Source: TMED23 sp964566055
GTDB taxonomy: Bacteria > Pseudomonadota > Alphaproteobacteria > Rhodospirillales > UBA2165
Direction: 5' to 3'
Assembly: GCA_964566055.1 (NCBI GenBank)
Contig: CAZMHI010000005.1
Coordinates: 1-64,000, forward strand
DNA length: 64,000 nucleotides
Shown here: in pieces, positions 17,747 through 25,338 of the stretch
Position numbering within the stretch: the stretch's first letter is position 1
Layout: each line of letters starts with the position of its first letter
Translations under genes and position numbers: made by a program
The notes under the pieces: model-generated
The model's input: only the letters and a program-made list of their open reading frames with translations
Told to the model about the DNA's origin: nothing
Databases searched by the model: none

Positions 17747-18610
17747 TTGCCGGAACTAATTACTGTTTTTGCGCCTGCCAAAATTAATCTCTATCTACAT
17801 GTCACCGGCCAGCGCGAAGATGGCTTTCATTTGCTGGATAGCTTGATCGTCTTTGCCGATTACGGCGATCAAGTTACGGTTGCTGCTGCTGAAGAACTGA
17901 CACTGATAATTGGTGGTCCGTTTGCAGCTGAACTATCCAACGATGACGACAATTTGGTTATTCGAGCCGCTCGATTGCTGGCTGAAAGTGCCGGGATTGA
18001 ACCACAGGCGGAAATTACCTTAACTAAAAACCTGCCGATTGCTTCAGGAATAGGCGGTGGATCAGCAGATGCTGCTGCTACGCTGCAAGCTTTAAGCAAA
18101 CTGTGGCGGCTTTCGCTGGCGCCGGCAGAGATGTTCGCGCTCGCTGGTAAATTGGGCGCAGATGTGCCGGTTTGCCTGGCCGGCACGCCATCCTACATCA
18201 GTGGTATCGGAGAGATCATCACCCCTGCCCCGCCTCTGCCAAAAACCTGGCTGGTACTTGTAAATCCCGGCGAGCCGGTTTCAACACCGGAAGTTTTTGC
18301 CCAACGGCAGGGCGACTTTTCTAACGCCATGCCATTTGATGCATCACCAGCAACATCGGCAGAACTCGCAGCGCTATTGAGCGAGCGCACCAATGATTTA
18401 ACTGAAGCGGCAACATTGATTGAGCCCGTCATCGCCGAGGTGATAGCGGCGCTGGAAGCTACAGACGCTCAACTGATTAGCCGCTTATCCGGCAGCGGGG
18501 CTACGTGTTTTGCGCTTTTTGACACCAAAATTGCCGCCCAAGAGGCCGCAAAATCTCTCAAGTCAGACCAACCTTCCTGGTGGGTTCAAGCGGCAGCTAT
18601 GATGGTCTAA
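17747..18610 (+). CDS. ispE: 4-(cytidine 5'-diphospho)-2-C-methyl-D-erythritol kinase
   Basis: A 287-residue GHMP kinase that phosphorylates CDP-methylerythritol, the fourth committed step of the MEP isoprenoid pathway. The opening FAPAKINLYLHVTGQREDG, the ATP-binding loop LPIASGIGGGSADAAATL near residue 90, DVPVCL near 140 and the late SGSGATCFALF motif are characteristic. The start is TTG at 17747, four bases after the TPR stop; it begins exactly at the family's N-terminus. The next feature downstream is tRNA-Gln. Confidence 0.95.
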   Translation: MPELITVFAPAKINLYLHVTGQREDGFHLLDSLIVFADYGDQVTVAAAEELTLIIGGPFAAELSNDDDNLVIRAARLLAESAGIEPQAEITLTKNLPIASGIGGGSADAAATLQALSKLWRLSLAPAEMFALAGKLGADVPVCLAGTPSYISGIGEIITPAPPLPKTWLVLVNPGEPVSTPEVFAQRQGDFSNAMPFDASPATSAELAALLSERTNDLTEAATLIEPVIAEVIAALEATDAQLISRLSGSGATCFALFDTKIAAQEAAKSLKSDQPSWWVQAAAMMV

Positions 18611-18681
18611 TTTTATTCAATTTTTCAGCGTCGCTGCGCTTGCGTCTTGAGACGAAGTTGCGTAAATTGCGCGCCTCTTGA

Positions 18682-18758
18682 TGGGGCGTAGCCAAGTGGC
18701 CTAAGGCACCGGCTTTTGATGCCGGCATTCGGAGGTTCGAATCCTCCCGCCCCAGCCA
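18682..18758 (+). tRNA. tRNA-Gln (anticodon TTG)
   Basis: A full cloverleaf can be drawn: acceptor TGGGGCG pairs with CGCCCCA, the D arm includes GCCAAGTGGCCTAAGGC, the anticodon stem CCGGC/GCCGG encloses TTTTGAT with anticodon TTG, and the T arm is GGAGG-TTCGAAT-CCTCC. The discriminator base is G, as usual for glutamine tRNAs, and CCA is encoded (18756-18758). It lies 71 bases after ispE. A decayed copy lies about 1 kb downstream. Confidence 0.97.
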
Positions 18759-18966
18759 GTTTCTGCAATTACCAATTTTAATATTCAATAAATTGCAACT
18801 ATTTCTGAAAAAATCACTTAATATTTAATATTTTTTTTTTAAGTAATTGAAATAACCTGGGCTCGAACCCACTTTATTTAATACTCCAGTACACACAATT
18901 AAAAATTAATTATTGATAATTAATGCTCCAGCCCCTCTTGAAGTTAGACAGGGAAGGTCTGCATTC
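18759..18966 (+). other. AT-rich spacer between tRNA-Gln and the solute-binding protein
   Basis: No gene is visible in these 208 bases, which are far richer in A and T than the surroundings. They hold a TGCAATT/AATTGCA inverted repeat just after the tRNA, a run of ten T bases near 18830 that could end the tRNA transcript, and a short T-arm-like stretch at 18856-18872 that may be another tRNA scrap. Confidence 0.5.
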
Positions 18967-19755
18967 ATGCTAAAGTTAAATTATCAATTACTATTTGCTG
19001 GTGTTGTCCTTGTTTTCACATTTCAGAATTCCCCCACCAATGCGGCTGAATGTCTCATCTCCGTCGGTTTCGAACATTTTCCACCATATCAATACATTGA
19101 CTCGAATGGGCGAGCATCTGGCCTTGATGTAGAGATATTTAGGGTCGTCGCCGCCAAAGCTAAATGCCGGGTAGAATTTACAAAAGCACCGTTTAAAAGA
19201 GTGCTACAAGAAATTCAGACTGGCCGGATGCATGCTATGGCTGGATATTTTAATCCTAAGCGAGCAGTGTTCGCTCACTATACCGGCCCTTATCGTAAAG
19301 ACATCAAAGCACTTTATGTACGCAAGGGGACTAATGAGAATGTGAACGATCTCCAAGATTTTTTTTCAAGCGGACTACGCCTAGGTGTTGTCCGTGGTGT
19401 ATTCTATGGCGATACCGCTATGAAATTGATCAAACAGTTTGCGGCCAAAAAGACGGTTTATGTTAACTTTAGCAATGCAACCAATCTGAAAATGACAGTC
19501 GCCGGACGGATCGACGGATTGCTTGTCAATCCTCCAGTAGTGGTTCAGTTGATGCGTGAATCAAACGCGGTTGGCGAGGTTGAACTGCGATCTTCGGTCT
19601 ATCGCACCGACGTGCATATGTTACTTTCAAAAGCGTCAGTTAAAAAGGAAGTTGTCTATGCTTTCGACCAGGCCATTACGGCCTTGCAAAAAGACAGAAC
19701 CGTAGCTGCTATCATTGAAAAATATTCCGTACCAAACGATGGAGGGGGATCGTAA
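18967..19755 (+). CDS. Family 3 extracellular solute-binding protein (amino-acid type)
   Basis: A periplasmic binding protein of about 262 residues counted from the ATG at 18967, chosen because GGAAGG lies upstream and the signal peptide (MLKLNYQLLFAGVVLVFTF to NAA) begins there. The mature part has the family 3 pattern ISVGFEHFPPYQYIDSNGRA, SGLDVEIFRVVAAKAKCRVE and the closing AFDQAITALQKDRTVAAIIE. There is no permease or ATPase gene nearby, so it is an orphan receptor; such proteins can also serve as sensors. Its last codons and its TAA stop lie inside a decayed tRNA-Gln copy, giving an odd Gly-Gly-Gly-Ser tail. The flanking DNA suggests insertion next to the tRNA. Confidence 0.82.
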   Translation: MLKLNYQLLFAGVVLVFTFQNSPTNAAECLISVGFEHFPPYQYIDSNGRASGLDVEIFRVVAAKAKCRVEFTKAPFKRVLQEIQTGRMHAMAGYFNPKRAVFAHYTGPYRKDIKALYVRKGTNENVNDLQDFFSSGLRLGVVRGVFYGDTAMKLIKQFAAKKTVYVNFSNATNLKMTVAGRIDGLLVNPPVVVQLMRESNAVGEVELRSSVYRTDVHMLLSKASVKKEVVYAFDQAITALQKDRTVAAIIEKYSVPNDGGGS

Positions 19756-19820
19756 CCAAGTGGCCCTAGGCATCGGCTTTTGATGCCGGCATTCGGAGGT
19801 TCAAATCTTTTGCCCAGCTA
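19746..19820 (+). pseudogene. Decayed tRNA-Gln copy (pseudo-tRNA)
   Basis: This stretch aligns along its whole length with the tRNA-Gln at 18682. It keeps the anticodon arm with TTG; 29 bases (19774-19802) are identical to the true tRNA. The acceptor arm is broken (GGGATCG on the 5' side, a two-base loss on the 3' side), the D arm has lost pairing, the T stem survives only through G-T pairs, and the terminal CCA reads CTA. It is unlikely to give a working tRNA. It overlaps the last ten bases of the solute-binding protein gene. Confidence 0.85.
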
Positions 19821-19823
19821 ATA

Positions 19824-20246
19824 TCAGCTCTCTTCGGGATACTTAATTTGATAATCTGCAGGAAGGTCGAGCCATTCCTTCGCCTTTTCGATATCCCGGA
19901 ACGGCTTTCGTTCAACCTCGGCTCTACTAAGTCTCCCTGTTACAATGAACTGGTGCATTTTGGCGTAATTTTCGGCATCCTTAACCACCACTGCCCAGCG
20001 GCAATTACCAATCAATAGGTCATTTTTCTGCAACATATATTGAGCACCTTCCGAGATCGACTGATAGGTTATATCGGCTGGAAAGGGTTGTTCACGAACA
20101 TCACGTAAAAAATTCATCCCAATCTTAAAGTCAGGATGGGCGAGCACTTCGTCCATAGATTGATGGCGCATATTCATTTCAAAGGCACCATAAAATCGAT
20201 AGAAAACGCAGTTAACTTTTGGATCAATATGAAGCGTATAAGGCAT
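19824..20246 (-). CDS. Small STAS/SpoIIAA-like protein
   Basis: A protein of about 140 residues counted from the ATG at 20246; an alternative TTG start lies 12 bases upstream. The pattern (an N-terminal strand pair with VNCVFYRFYGAF, a central strand VVVKDAENYAKMHQF and a closing helix DIEKAKEWLDLP) resembles SpoIIAA-like/STAS domain proteins of alphaproteobacteria, which are often found near signalling genes. No catalytic residue can be named. It is divergent from the membrane cyclase at 20457 across a 210-base gap with no clear site. The family call is by overall look and is tentative. Confidence 0.6.
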   Translation of the reverse strand: MPYTLHIDPKVNCVFYRFYGAFEMNMRHQSMDEVLAHPDFKIGMNFLRDVREQPFPADITYQSISEGAQYMLQKNDLLIGNCRWAVVVKDAENYAKMHQFIVTGRLSRAEVERKPFRDIEKAKEWLDLPADYQIKYPEES

Positions 20247-20456
20247 TTGGTATTTCAATTGAACATGAGCAGAAGGTGTTATTCTGCGCTCAGTTAGGCC
20301 GCAGTGTAAAGGTGCGTTTAAATATATCTATGAAAATTGAAACAAGGGAGATGATACGAGCAAGGTTTGCCAAATAAAGATGAACCCGTTTCCTAGATAA
20401 GCTATGGTAGGACCAGCTTTTCTAGCGAAGTTCCAAATAAAAAAGGTCCGGTTATT

Positions 20457-21479
20457 ATGTCTCAAACAATGCGCAAGCGAGTTCGGTTGTTTATTGTCTT
20501 GGTTGTCCTCTCATTCCTCGCCGGTTTCGCTTTCGATCACCTCAGTCCGTGGCAGCAACCATTACCGCTAACCCATTTCACTTTTGTATGGATTCTAGGG
20601 CCGAGCTTGGTTTGGGGATTCCAACTATTTTTCCTGCCTAGCCGATGGGGAGAACCAATACGACGAATGTATTTTTTGTCGGCGATACTGACCAAATCAC
20701 TTTACCTGGTGGGCGTCATAATTTTCACAACATTAGCCCATCAAGGCATACTTCATATGCAATTTGATTTGAGTTTTTTCGTCCACCCGGCATTTCATTC
20801 AACTGTAGGATTTGTTTTTCTGTTAGTCGCTTTTTTGCAGGCAATCTCACAAATCATCCGCATCACCGGCAGCCGGGTTTTGATTAACTTTATTCTCGGC
20901 AAATATCATAGCCCAGTTGAGGAAGAGCGTATCTTTATGTTTCTCGACTTGGTCGGCTCAACCCAATTGGCGGAACGTCTAGGTGATGTCGGAGTGCAAA
21001 AGATGATTACGCGATTTTTCTTCGACATTACCGAGCCGATCATTGAATTCGGTGGTGAGATTCATCGTTATGTCGGCGATCAAGTTGTTGTTATTTGGCC
21101 GCTCAAACAGGACCTAAACATCCTCCAAGCCGTCCGATGTTTTTTTGCCATCGAAGAAAAAGTGGAGAAAATTTCACCAGGCTACGAACGGGAATTCGGA
21201 GCGGCGCCCGAATTTAGAGTAGGCCTGCATGGTGGTCCGGTGGTCGTCAGCGAGTGTGGAGATTTCAAGCAAGAGCTGGTTTATTTTGGCAATACCGTAA
21301 ACACATCAGCTCGGATCGAACAACAATGCAAATCCTTAGAATGTTCGTTTCTGATTTCGGGTGATTTAGCGACAAGAATTGATTTGCCCGATGCGTTACA
21401 GGCCGAGAGCAAGGGAATTTTTGAATTGCGAGGGATTGAAGAGGGCATGGAGCTTTTCACGATTACCAAGCCAAGTTAA
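20457..21479 (+). CDS. Membrane class III adenylate/guanylate cyclase
   Basis: A 340-residue protein with four hydrophobic segments (about 10-28, 40-58, 72-95 and 108-132) followed by a class III nucleotide cyclase domain. The two metal-binding aspartates are present in FMFLDLVGSTQLAERLGD and RYVGDQVVVIWPL, and the downstream VYFGNTVNTSARIEQQCK-like motif supplies the usual Asn and Arg of the active site. It would make cAMP or cGMP at the inner membrane. Its stop overlaps that of the convergent globin gene (TTAA read on both strands). Which nucleotide it makes cannot be told safely. Confidence 0.88.
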   Translation: MSQTMRKRVRLFIVLVVLSFLAGFAFDHLSPWQQPLPLTHFTFVWILGPSLVWGFQLFFLPSRWGEPIRRMYFLSAILTKSLYLVGVIIFTTLAHQGILHMQFDLSFFVHPAFHSTVGFVFLLVAFLQAISQIIRITGSRVLINFILGKYHSPVEEERIFMFLDLVGSTQLAERLGDVGVQKMITRFFFDITEPIIEFGGEIHRYVGDQVVVIWPLKQDLNILQAVRCFFAIEEKVEKISPGYEREFGAAPEFRVGLHGGPVVVSECGDFKQELVYFGNTVNTSARIEQQCKSLECSFLISGDLATRIDLPDALQAESKGIFELRGIEEGMELFTITKPS

Positions 21480-21898
21480 CAAGGCTTTTCGACGACAATA
21501 ACTTCTTCATTTTTAAAGCGGCCGGTGCATTCGGATATCGAGTCTTTGACCAACGCCTTTTTCATGCCGATATCGTATTTCAGCCAGCGTTTTTTCAGGT
21601 CCGGCAAGATCCCCGCTTCGGTCAAGGATTGCTCAAGCAATTCATGACGGAGCAAAAAAACCTCTTCGGTGACAAACAAATGAATATGAGCGTATTTGGG
21701 CATTCTGCCGCCATATATCTTGGGTCCGCCAAACAGCATTGACATAAAATCGCTTTGCTGTGATTCAAGCACCCAGCGGTCTTGCCCCTCAAAAAATCCC
21801 TTAAGCCAGGGATGATCAAGCATCTTGTCATAAAAAATTTTGTGAACCCGTTCCAGGCACGGCATCCCACCCAATTCGTCAAACAACGTATCCGACAA
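21476..21898 (-). CDS. Truncated-hemoglobin-like globin
   Basis: A 140-residue protein resembling bacterial truncated hemoglobins: LFDELGGMPCLERVHKIFYD at the N-terminus, the aromatic pair region WLKGFFEG near residue 32, the GGPKIYGGRMPKYAHIHLFV segment with the likely haem-ligand His region near 68-72, and a C-terminal helix. The start is TTG with AGGGGA seven bases upstream. Proteins of this type bind O2, NO or CO. The C-terminal 20 residues are an extension. It is convergent with the cyclase, sharing the stop region. Confidence 0.75.
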   Translation of the reverse strand: MSDTLFDELGGMPCLERVHKIFYDKMLDHPWLKGFFEGQDRWVLESQQSDFMSMLFGGPKIYGGRMPKYAHIHLFVTEEVFLLRHELLEQSLTEAGILPDLKKRWLKYDIGMKKALVKDSISECTGRFKNEEVIVVEKPC

Positions 21899-22000
21899 TG
21901 TTAATTCCCCTAAAATTGATAGCTTAAGCGCCAGTTACTCCGATTCTCGGAATACTTTAATTTTATGTGGGAGTTAAAACGGCTTTCGTCCAGGTATTTC

Positions 22001-22834
22001 TTACTTAAATTTTGCCAGTTCAAGATGCTCGATCAGGAAGGCCCGGAGTATGTCGTTAAAGGCTTCGGGTTGTTCCAAATTGCTGAGATGACCAGCATCT
22101 TCAATTATGGCCATTTGCGCATCTGGTATTTTTTCGAGCATGGTTTCGCCAATTGAAGGTGGTGTCAGTTTATCATGCTCACCAAAAATCAGCTGCACCG
22201 GCACGTCAAAATCAGCGAGGCTGCCACTGGCATCATAGGTGATCGTGGCGGCGATGGTTTTGAGATAAGAGTCGACATGAATGTCGACCAAACTTTGATA
22301 AAGCTGGTCATACGCCCACTGACTGCAATTTGGCCCCACCAAAGAACCAATCAAAGTCGGCGCGAGATCAGCCGGTGACTTGCCTTCTTTTAATGGCTTT
22401 TGCCGGAGATCAATAAATTCCTGCTGCTTCTCCGGACTGAGCGCCGTCGCATAGCTAAAAAAACAATCACACAGGGTTAACGTGGCGACGCGTTCCCGGT
22501 AACGCGGGAAGAAATCCATTAAAATCCGCGCCCCCATTGAAAGGCCGATTAAATGGGCCTGCTCAATCCCCCGGGCATCAAGCAAACGCTCCAGATCATC
22601 GCCGAAATCGCTGAAATTTAAGGGGCCGTCATAGTCATCAGACTGGCCGTACCCACGGGCATCCCAAGAAATTGCCGTACACAAATCGGCAATTGCTAGT
22701 TGCTGAACAGCCCAAGTTGTTCGATTGCCGCCAATACCATGGAGAAAAATTACCGGCGGCCCTTCACCTATTTCATCAAAGCCAACTCGCGGTGTACCTT
22801 CGACCCAATGCTGGGTTATCTCTTGTGTTGTCAT
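22001..22834 (-). CDS. Alpha/beta-fold hydrolase
   Basis: A 277-residue alpha/beta hydrolase. The oxyanion-hole region reads VIFLHGIGGNRTTW, the nucleophile elbow is GLSMGAR (Ser near residue 97), the acid is likely the Asp in FGEHDKLTPP, and the catalytic His is in DAGHLSNLEQP. This matches the esterase/3-oxoadipate enol-lactonase-like group, but the substrate is unclear. It lies 13 bases downstream of the methyltransferase in the same direction and may share its transcript. Confidence 0.88.
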   Translation of the reverse strand: MTTQEITQHWVEGTPRVGFDEIGEGPPVIFLHGIGGNRTTWAVQQLAIADLCTAISWDARGYGQSDDYDGPLNFSDFGDDLERLLDARGIEQAHLIGLSMGARILMDFFPRYRERVATLTLCDCFFSYATALSPEKQQEFIDLRQKPLKEGKSPADLAPTLIGSLVGPNCSQWAYDQLYQSLVDIHVDSYLKTIAATITYDASGSLADFDVPVQLIFGEHDKLTPPSIGETMLEKIPDAQMAIIEDAGHLSNLEQPEAFNDILRAFLIEHLELAKFK

Positions 22835-22847
22835 TAAGAATTTTACC

Positions 22848-23672
22848 TTACTTCGTTAAGATTTCGGTCAAAATTTCAAGATTCTTCCCATCAAGCGGAT
22901 ATTTCTGCGGCAGGCCCTCAAAGTAGAAACTTGGCACATCGGCAAATCCTGCGAATGGGTCACAATGCTTAAGATCATCACGATTTAAGATTTTTAGGCC
23001 GGCTTTATATTTTTTGGCGAAACTGGACCGCCCAATAATCAGTTTGCCAGCTCCGGTATCTAAGGGTCCATTAGCCGAAATCATAGCAACCGGTACGAGG
23101 TCACCGGGATCGTCCCAAAAAAACTTATAGAGCGCTTCAGTAACAGTGGGATACCAAGCATTAAAAAGATCATCGGCAATGATTAAACCACCTTCGGCCA
23201 GACTGGCTTTTGCCAGACTTAAATCATGTAATACTCCGGCAACACCATGATCGCCATCGACACTGAACAATCTGATTGTGGCACCGCCAAAAATCTCAAC
23301 AATATCCTCGGGCGATAGGCTCGAACTATTGACGGTCTTGATCACTACCGTGCCGTCGCCAAGTCCGTAGCGATTGAGATTTTCGTCTAATTTTTCAGGC
23401 CATTCTTTATTGCTGCCCATGGGGATACCAAAAACATCAAAGCCAAAGGCCTTTTCCCCTTCGTTTAGTGCATGACAAAGCAGCAATAGTGTGCGGCCCT
23501 GAAATACACCGATTTCTGCCACGTTGCCAGCAACACCCAGCACATCCTGCAATTCCATCAACGACCAGATGACCGACACGGCACCACTTTGCAGCATACC
23601 ATTGATAGTTTCATATTCACCTGATACGTATTGGTTGAGTTCGTTTGAGTTAAATCTTTTAATAGAGTTCAC
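22848..23672 (-). CDS. Class I SAM-dependent methyltransferase-like protein
   Basis: A 274-residue protein with a Rossmann-type core: NVAEIGVFQGRTLLLLCHAL (SAM-binding motif I, about residues 50-69), FGFDVFG, IRLFSVDGDHG and EGGLIIADDLFNAWYP. This pattern matches the Methyltransf_24/CmcI-like group that methylates small molecules or sugars, and it may act on a cell-surface or secondary metabolite. The start appears to be GTG at 23672, after a GGGG-containing stretch. It probably forms a two-gene unit with the hydrolase downstream. Confidence 0.75.
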   Translation of the reverse strand: MNSIKRFNSNELNQYVSGEYETINGMLQSGAVSVIWSLMELQDVLGVAGNVAEIGVFQGRTLLLLCHALNEGEKAFGFDVFGIPMGSNKEWPEKLDENLNRYGLGDGTVVIKTVNSSSLSPEDIVEIFGGATIRLFSVDGDHGVAGVLHDLSLAKASLAEGGLIIADDLFNAWYPTVTEALYKFFWDDPGDLVPVAMISANGPLDTGAGKLIIGRSSFAKKYKAGLKILNRDDLKHCDPFAGFADVPSFYFEGLPQKYPLDGKNLEILTEILTK

Positions 23673-23782
23673 AATGCCCCATATGTTCAGTTTCAGCTGT
23701 TTTGTTAATCCAAAGCGATTTTACGCTGAACTGCATGAACGATTGAACAAGAAAGTTCAACACCGCTATAAAGGACTTTAGC

Positions 23783-24127
23783 ATGGCCATCGAAGTTCGC
23801 CGTATAATATTAGAACAACATGAGTTTCAGGCGGTTCTGAACGTCTTTGCACAAATGGAAGAATCCAAATTTCCGGAAGGCTTTGTGGTCGGCTACGAAG
23901 TTAAGGAAGAAAGTCCATTAAAAATATCCGTCAACATACAAACGCCTGAGGGAGAACAACGAAATCTTGAAATTGAAGATGAATTTATTGTCGAGGCGTT
24001 GATAAATTTTTGCATCCAAACAAAAGTGCCGGTCTCCCGCAAATCCAAGAAAACTGTAAGACTGAGTGAAGGGAAAATATCCTTTGATATGTCACTCGTA
24101 AATCCTTCATTCTCGACGAATATCTAA
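23783..24127 (+). CDS. Hypothetical protein, 114 residues
   Basis: I do not recognise this protein. It is small, acidic in the middle and basic near SRKSKKTVR, with alternating strand and helix segments and no signal peptide or membrane segment. The start codon is ATG with AAAGGA upstream. It is divergent from the methyltransferase and 32 bases upstream of the cupin gene, which runs in the same direction, so the two may be co-transcribed. Codon usage looks natural, so it is likely real. Confidence 0.65.
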   Translation: MAIEVRRIILEQHEFQAVLNVFAQMEESKFPEGFVVGYEVKEESPLKISVNIQTPEGEQRNLEIEDEFIVEALINFCIQTKVPVSRKSKKTVRLSEGKISFDMSLVNPSFSTNI

Positions 24128-24159
24128 AATCTTTTCAATGATATATAGGCGAGGCAGAA

Positions 24160-24678
24160 ATGGCTGAAACGAAACTGCAGCTACCCGCAATTGATCCCCT
24201 TAGCCTTGAGGAGCATTCCGGCACCTTCTATCCGGATGCGGTCAAAGGCCCGGCCGAAGCGCGCCGCAAACGCCGCTTGGGCGATGCTGTGGGGCTAACT
24301 CATTTCGGCGTCAATTATACCGTTTTACCACCTGGGACCTGGTCTGCATTTCGCCATTGGCATCAAAACGAGGATGAATTTGTTTACATTCTTGAAGGTG
24401 AGGTAACTTTAGTTTCAGATGAAGGCGAACAGCTGTTAACGGCCGGCATGGCGGCGGGATTTCCTGCCGGAGAGCCAAATGGACATCAATTGATCAACAA
24501 CAGTTCGAACGACGTCGTATTTTTAGAAGTTGGAAACCGGACACCGGAAGATATCGTTAAATATCCCGATATGGATCTTATGCTGACAAAGCAACCGGGA
24601 AATCACCAATATACTGACCGCAATGGCAAGCCAATTGGCGACAAAGTTGCCGGCGCACCAGGCAGCGATGATAAATAA
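24160..24678 (+). CDS. Cupin-domain protein
   Basis: A 172-residue single-domain cupin. The metal-binding motif 1 reads RHWHQNEDEFVYILEGEVTL (two His and a Glu), and motif 2 is FPAGEPNGHQLIN (the last His). These residues would bind one divalent metal. Such proteins include sugar isomerases, dioxygenases and regulators; the reaction cannot be told here. It is convergent with the following gene, three bases away. Confidence 0.88.
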   Translation: MAETKLQLPAIDPLSLEEHSGTFYPDAVKGPAEARRKRRLGDAVGLTHFGVNYTVLPPGTWSAFRHWHQNEDEFVYILEGEVTLVSDEGEQLLTAGMAAGFPAGEPNGHQLINNSSNDVVFLEVGNRTPEDIVKYPDMDLMLTKQPGNHQYTDRNGKPIGDKVAGAPGSDDK

Positions 24679-24681
24679 AGA

Positions 24682-25011
24682 TTAGCGGTTTGAGAAGCTT
24701 TCAACGAAGCTGTTTTTATCAGATTCCAGGGCAAACATTACTTTAAAACTTTTTTGGGCCAGCTTTTCGTCCATATCTTCAAGCCCCATTCCCCATTCCC
24801 CAGCGCAATTGTCTTCGAGCCATTCTTCAATGACACGGTAAGATTCAGTGGTGCGCAAAATCAGCCCGAACGGCCAGCCCCGGCGATCAGTTGAGCGGCG
24901 GCGATCGTCCGCTACACGACGCTCTTCGGGAGCAGCTTTTTCCTCTTTTCGACGATCTTCATCGCGTCTGGCGGTACTGCGGTTGTCGTCAAAGAAAGAA
25001 CCTGATGGCAT
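24682..25011 (-). CDS. Hypothetical protein with Arg/Asp-rich N-terminus
   Basis: A 109-residue protein I do not recognise by function. The first 45 residues are highly charged, with repeated Asp-Arg-Arg units (ARRDEDRRKEEKAAPEERR, DDRRRSTDRRG) and are probably disordered. The rest (from about WPFGLILRTTESYRVIEEWL) looks like a small folded domain ending KVMFALESDKNSFVESF. RR-rich heads of this kind precede domains in some alphaproteobacterial signalling proteins. It is divergent from the flagellin-like gene over a 327-base gap. Confidence 0.65.
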   Translation of the reverse strand: MPSGSFFDDNRSTARRDEDRRKEEKAAPEERRVADDRRRSTDRRGWPFGLILRTTESYRVIEEWLEDNCAGEWGMGLEDMDEKLAQKSFKVMFALESDKNSFVESFSNR

Positions 25012-25211
25012 ATCTATTTATTCCAGTTAAAGGCATTAACTTCATTACTATAACTTAAGTAGTCCATAGAGAAACTACAAGGTTGCAAACCTATAAAAAC
25101 AAACAAAAAATTAGCTAATTGAAAAATTTTCAACAAATATCTACCTTGGTCCGAAAATATTGAGAAAATGACAGATTCTTGTGGTTTTCTTGAGGTATCA
25201 GCCCATATATG

Positions 25212-25227
25212 TTAATAATTAGTTAAC
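25212..25227 (+). promoter_or_regulatory. Candidate CtrA-binding box
   Basis: TTAA at 25212-25215, seven bases, then TTAAC at 25223-25227 is an exact match to the CtrA consensus TTAA-N7-TTAA(C) of alphaproteobacteria. It lies 112 bases before the start codon of the flagellin-like gene. About one such match per window is expected by chance, more in AT-rich DNA, so position is the main support. Confidence 0.45.
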
Positions 25228-25317
25228 GGAATTGCCCCGCCTTGGCGGGATAAAAGCGATCCAAACGAGAATGACGAAAGAAATCGTCAACCTGGCGTGA
25301 AACTTGTGTATTGAGGA

Positions 25318-25332
25318 CCGACAGGAGGTCGG
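25318..25332 (+). promoter_or_regulatory. Hairpin presenting the ribosome binding site
   Basis: CCGAC (25318-25322) pairs with GTCGG (25328-25332), leaving AGGAG, the core of the ribosome binding site, as the five-base loop. The ATG at 25339 follows six bases later. A small hairpin here could tune translation. Confidence 0.45.
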
Positions 25333-25338
25333 CATCCA

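Larger units (their letters stand above)
25012..25338. other. Long leader and promoter region of the flagellin-like gene
   Basis: These 327 bases hold no gene. The left half is AT-rich. From 25212 on there is a CtrA-type box, then a CCCGC/GCGGG stem-loop (25236-25240 with 25245-25249), then a GC-even leader, and finally a small hairpin whose loop contains the ribosome binding site. Both flanking genes start away from it, so it also holds the promoter of the 109-residue protein, which I cannot place. Confidence 0.6.

Noticed and set aside
18856..18872. A T-arm-like CCTGGGCTCGAACCCAC stretch that might be a third tRNA
   Set aside because: No acceptor, D or anticodon arm can be paired around it on either strand. 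It may be a scrap, but cannot be called a tRNA.
25244..25253. GGCGGGATAA as a sigma-28 -10 element for the flagellin-like gene
   Set aside because: No TAAA -35 element lies at the needed 15-base spacing, and the match is imperfect.
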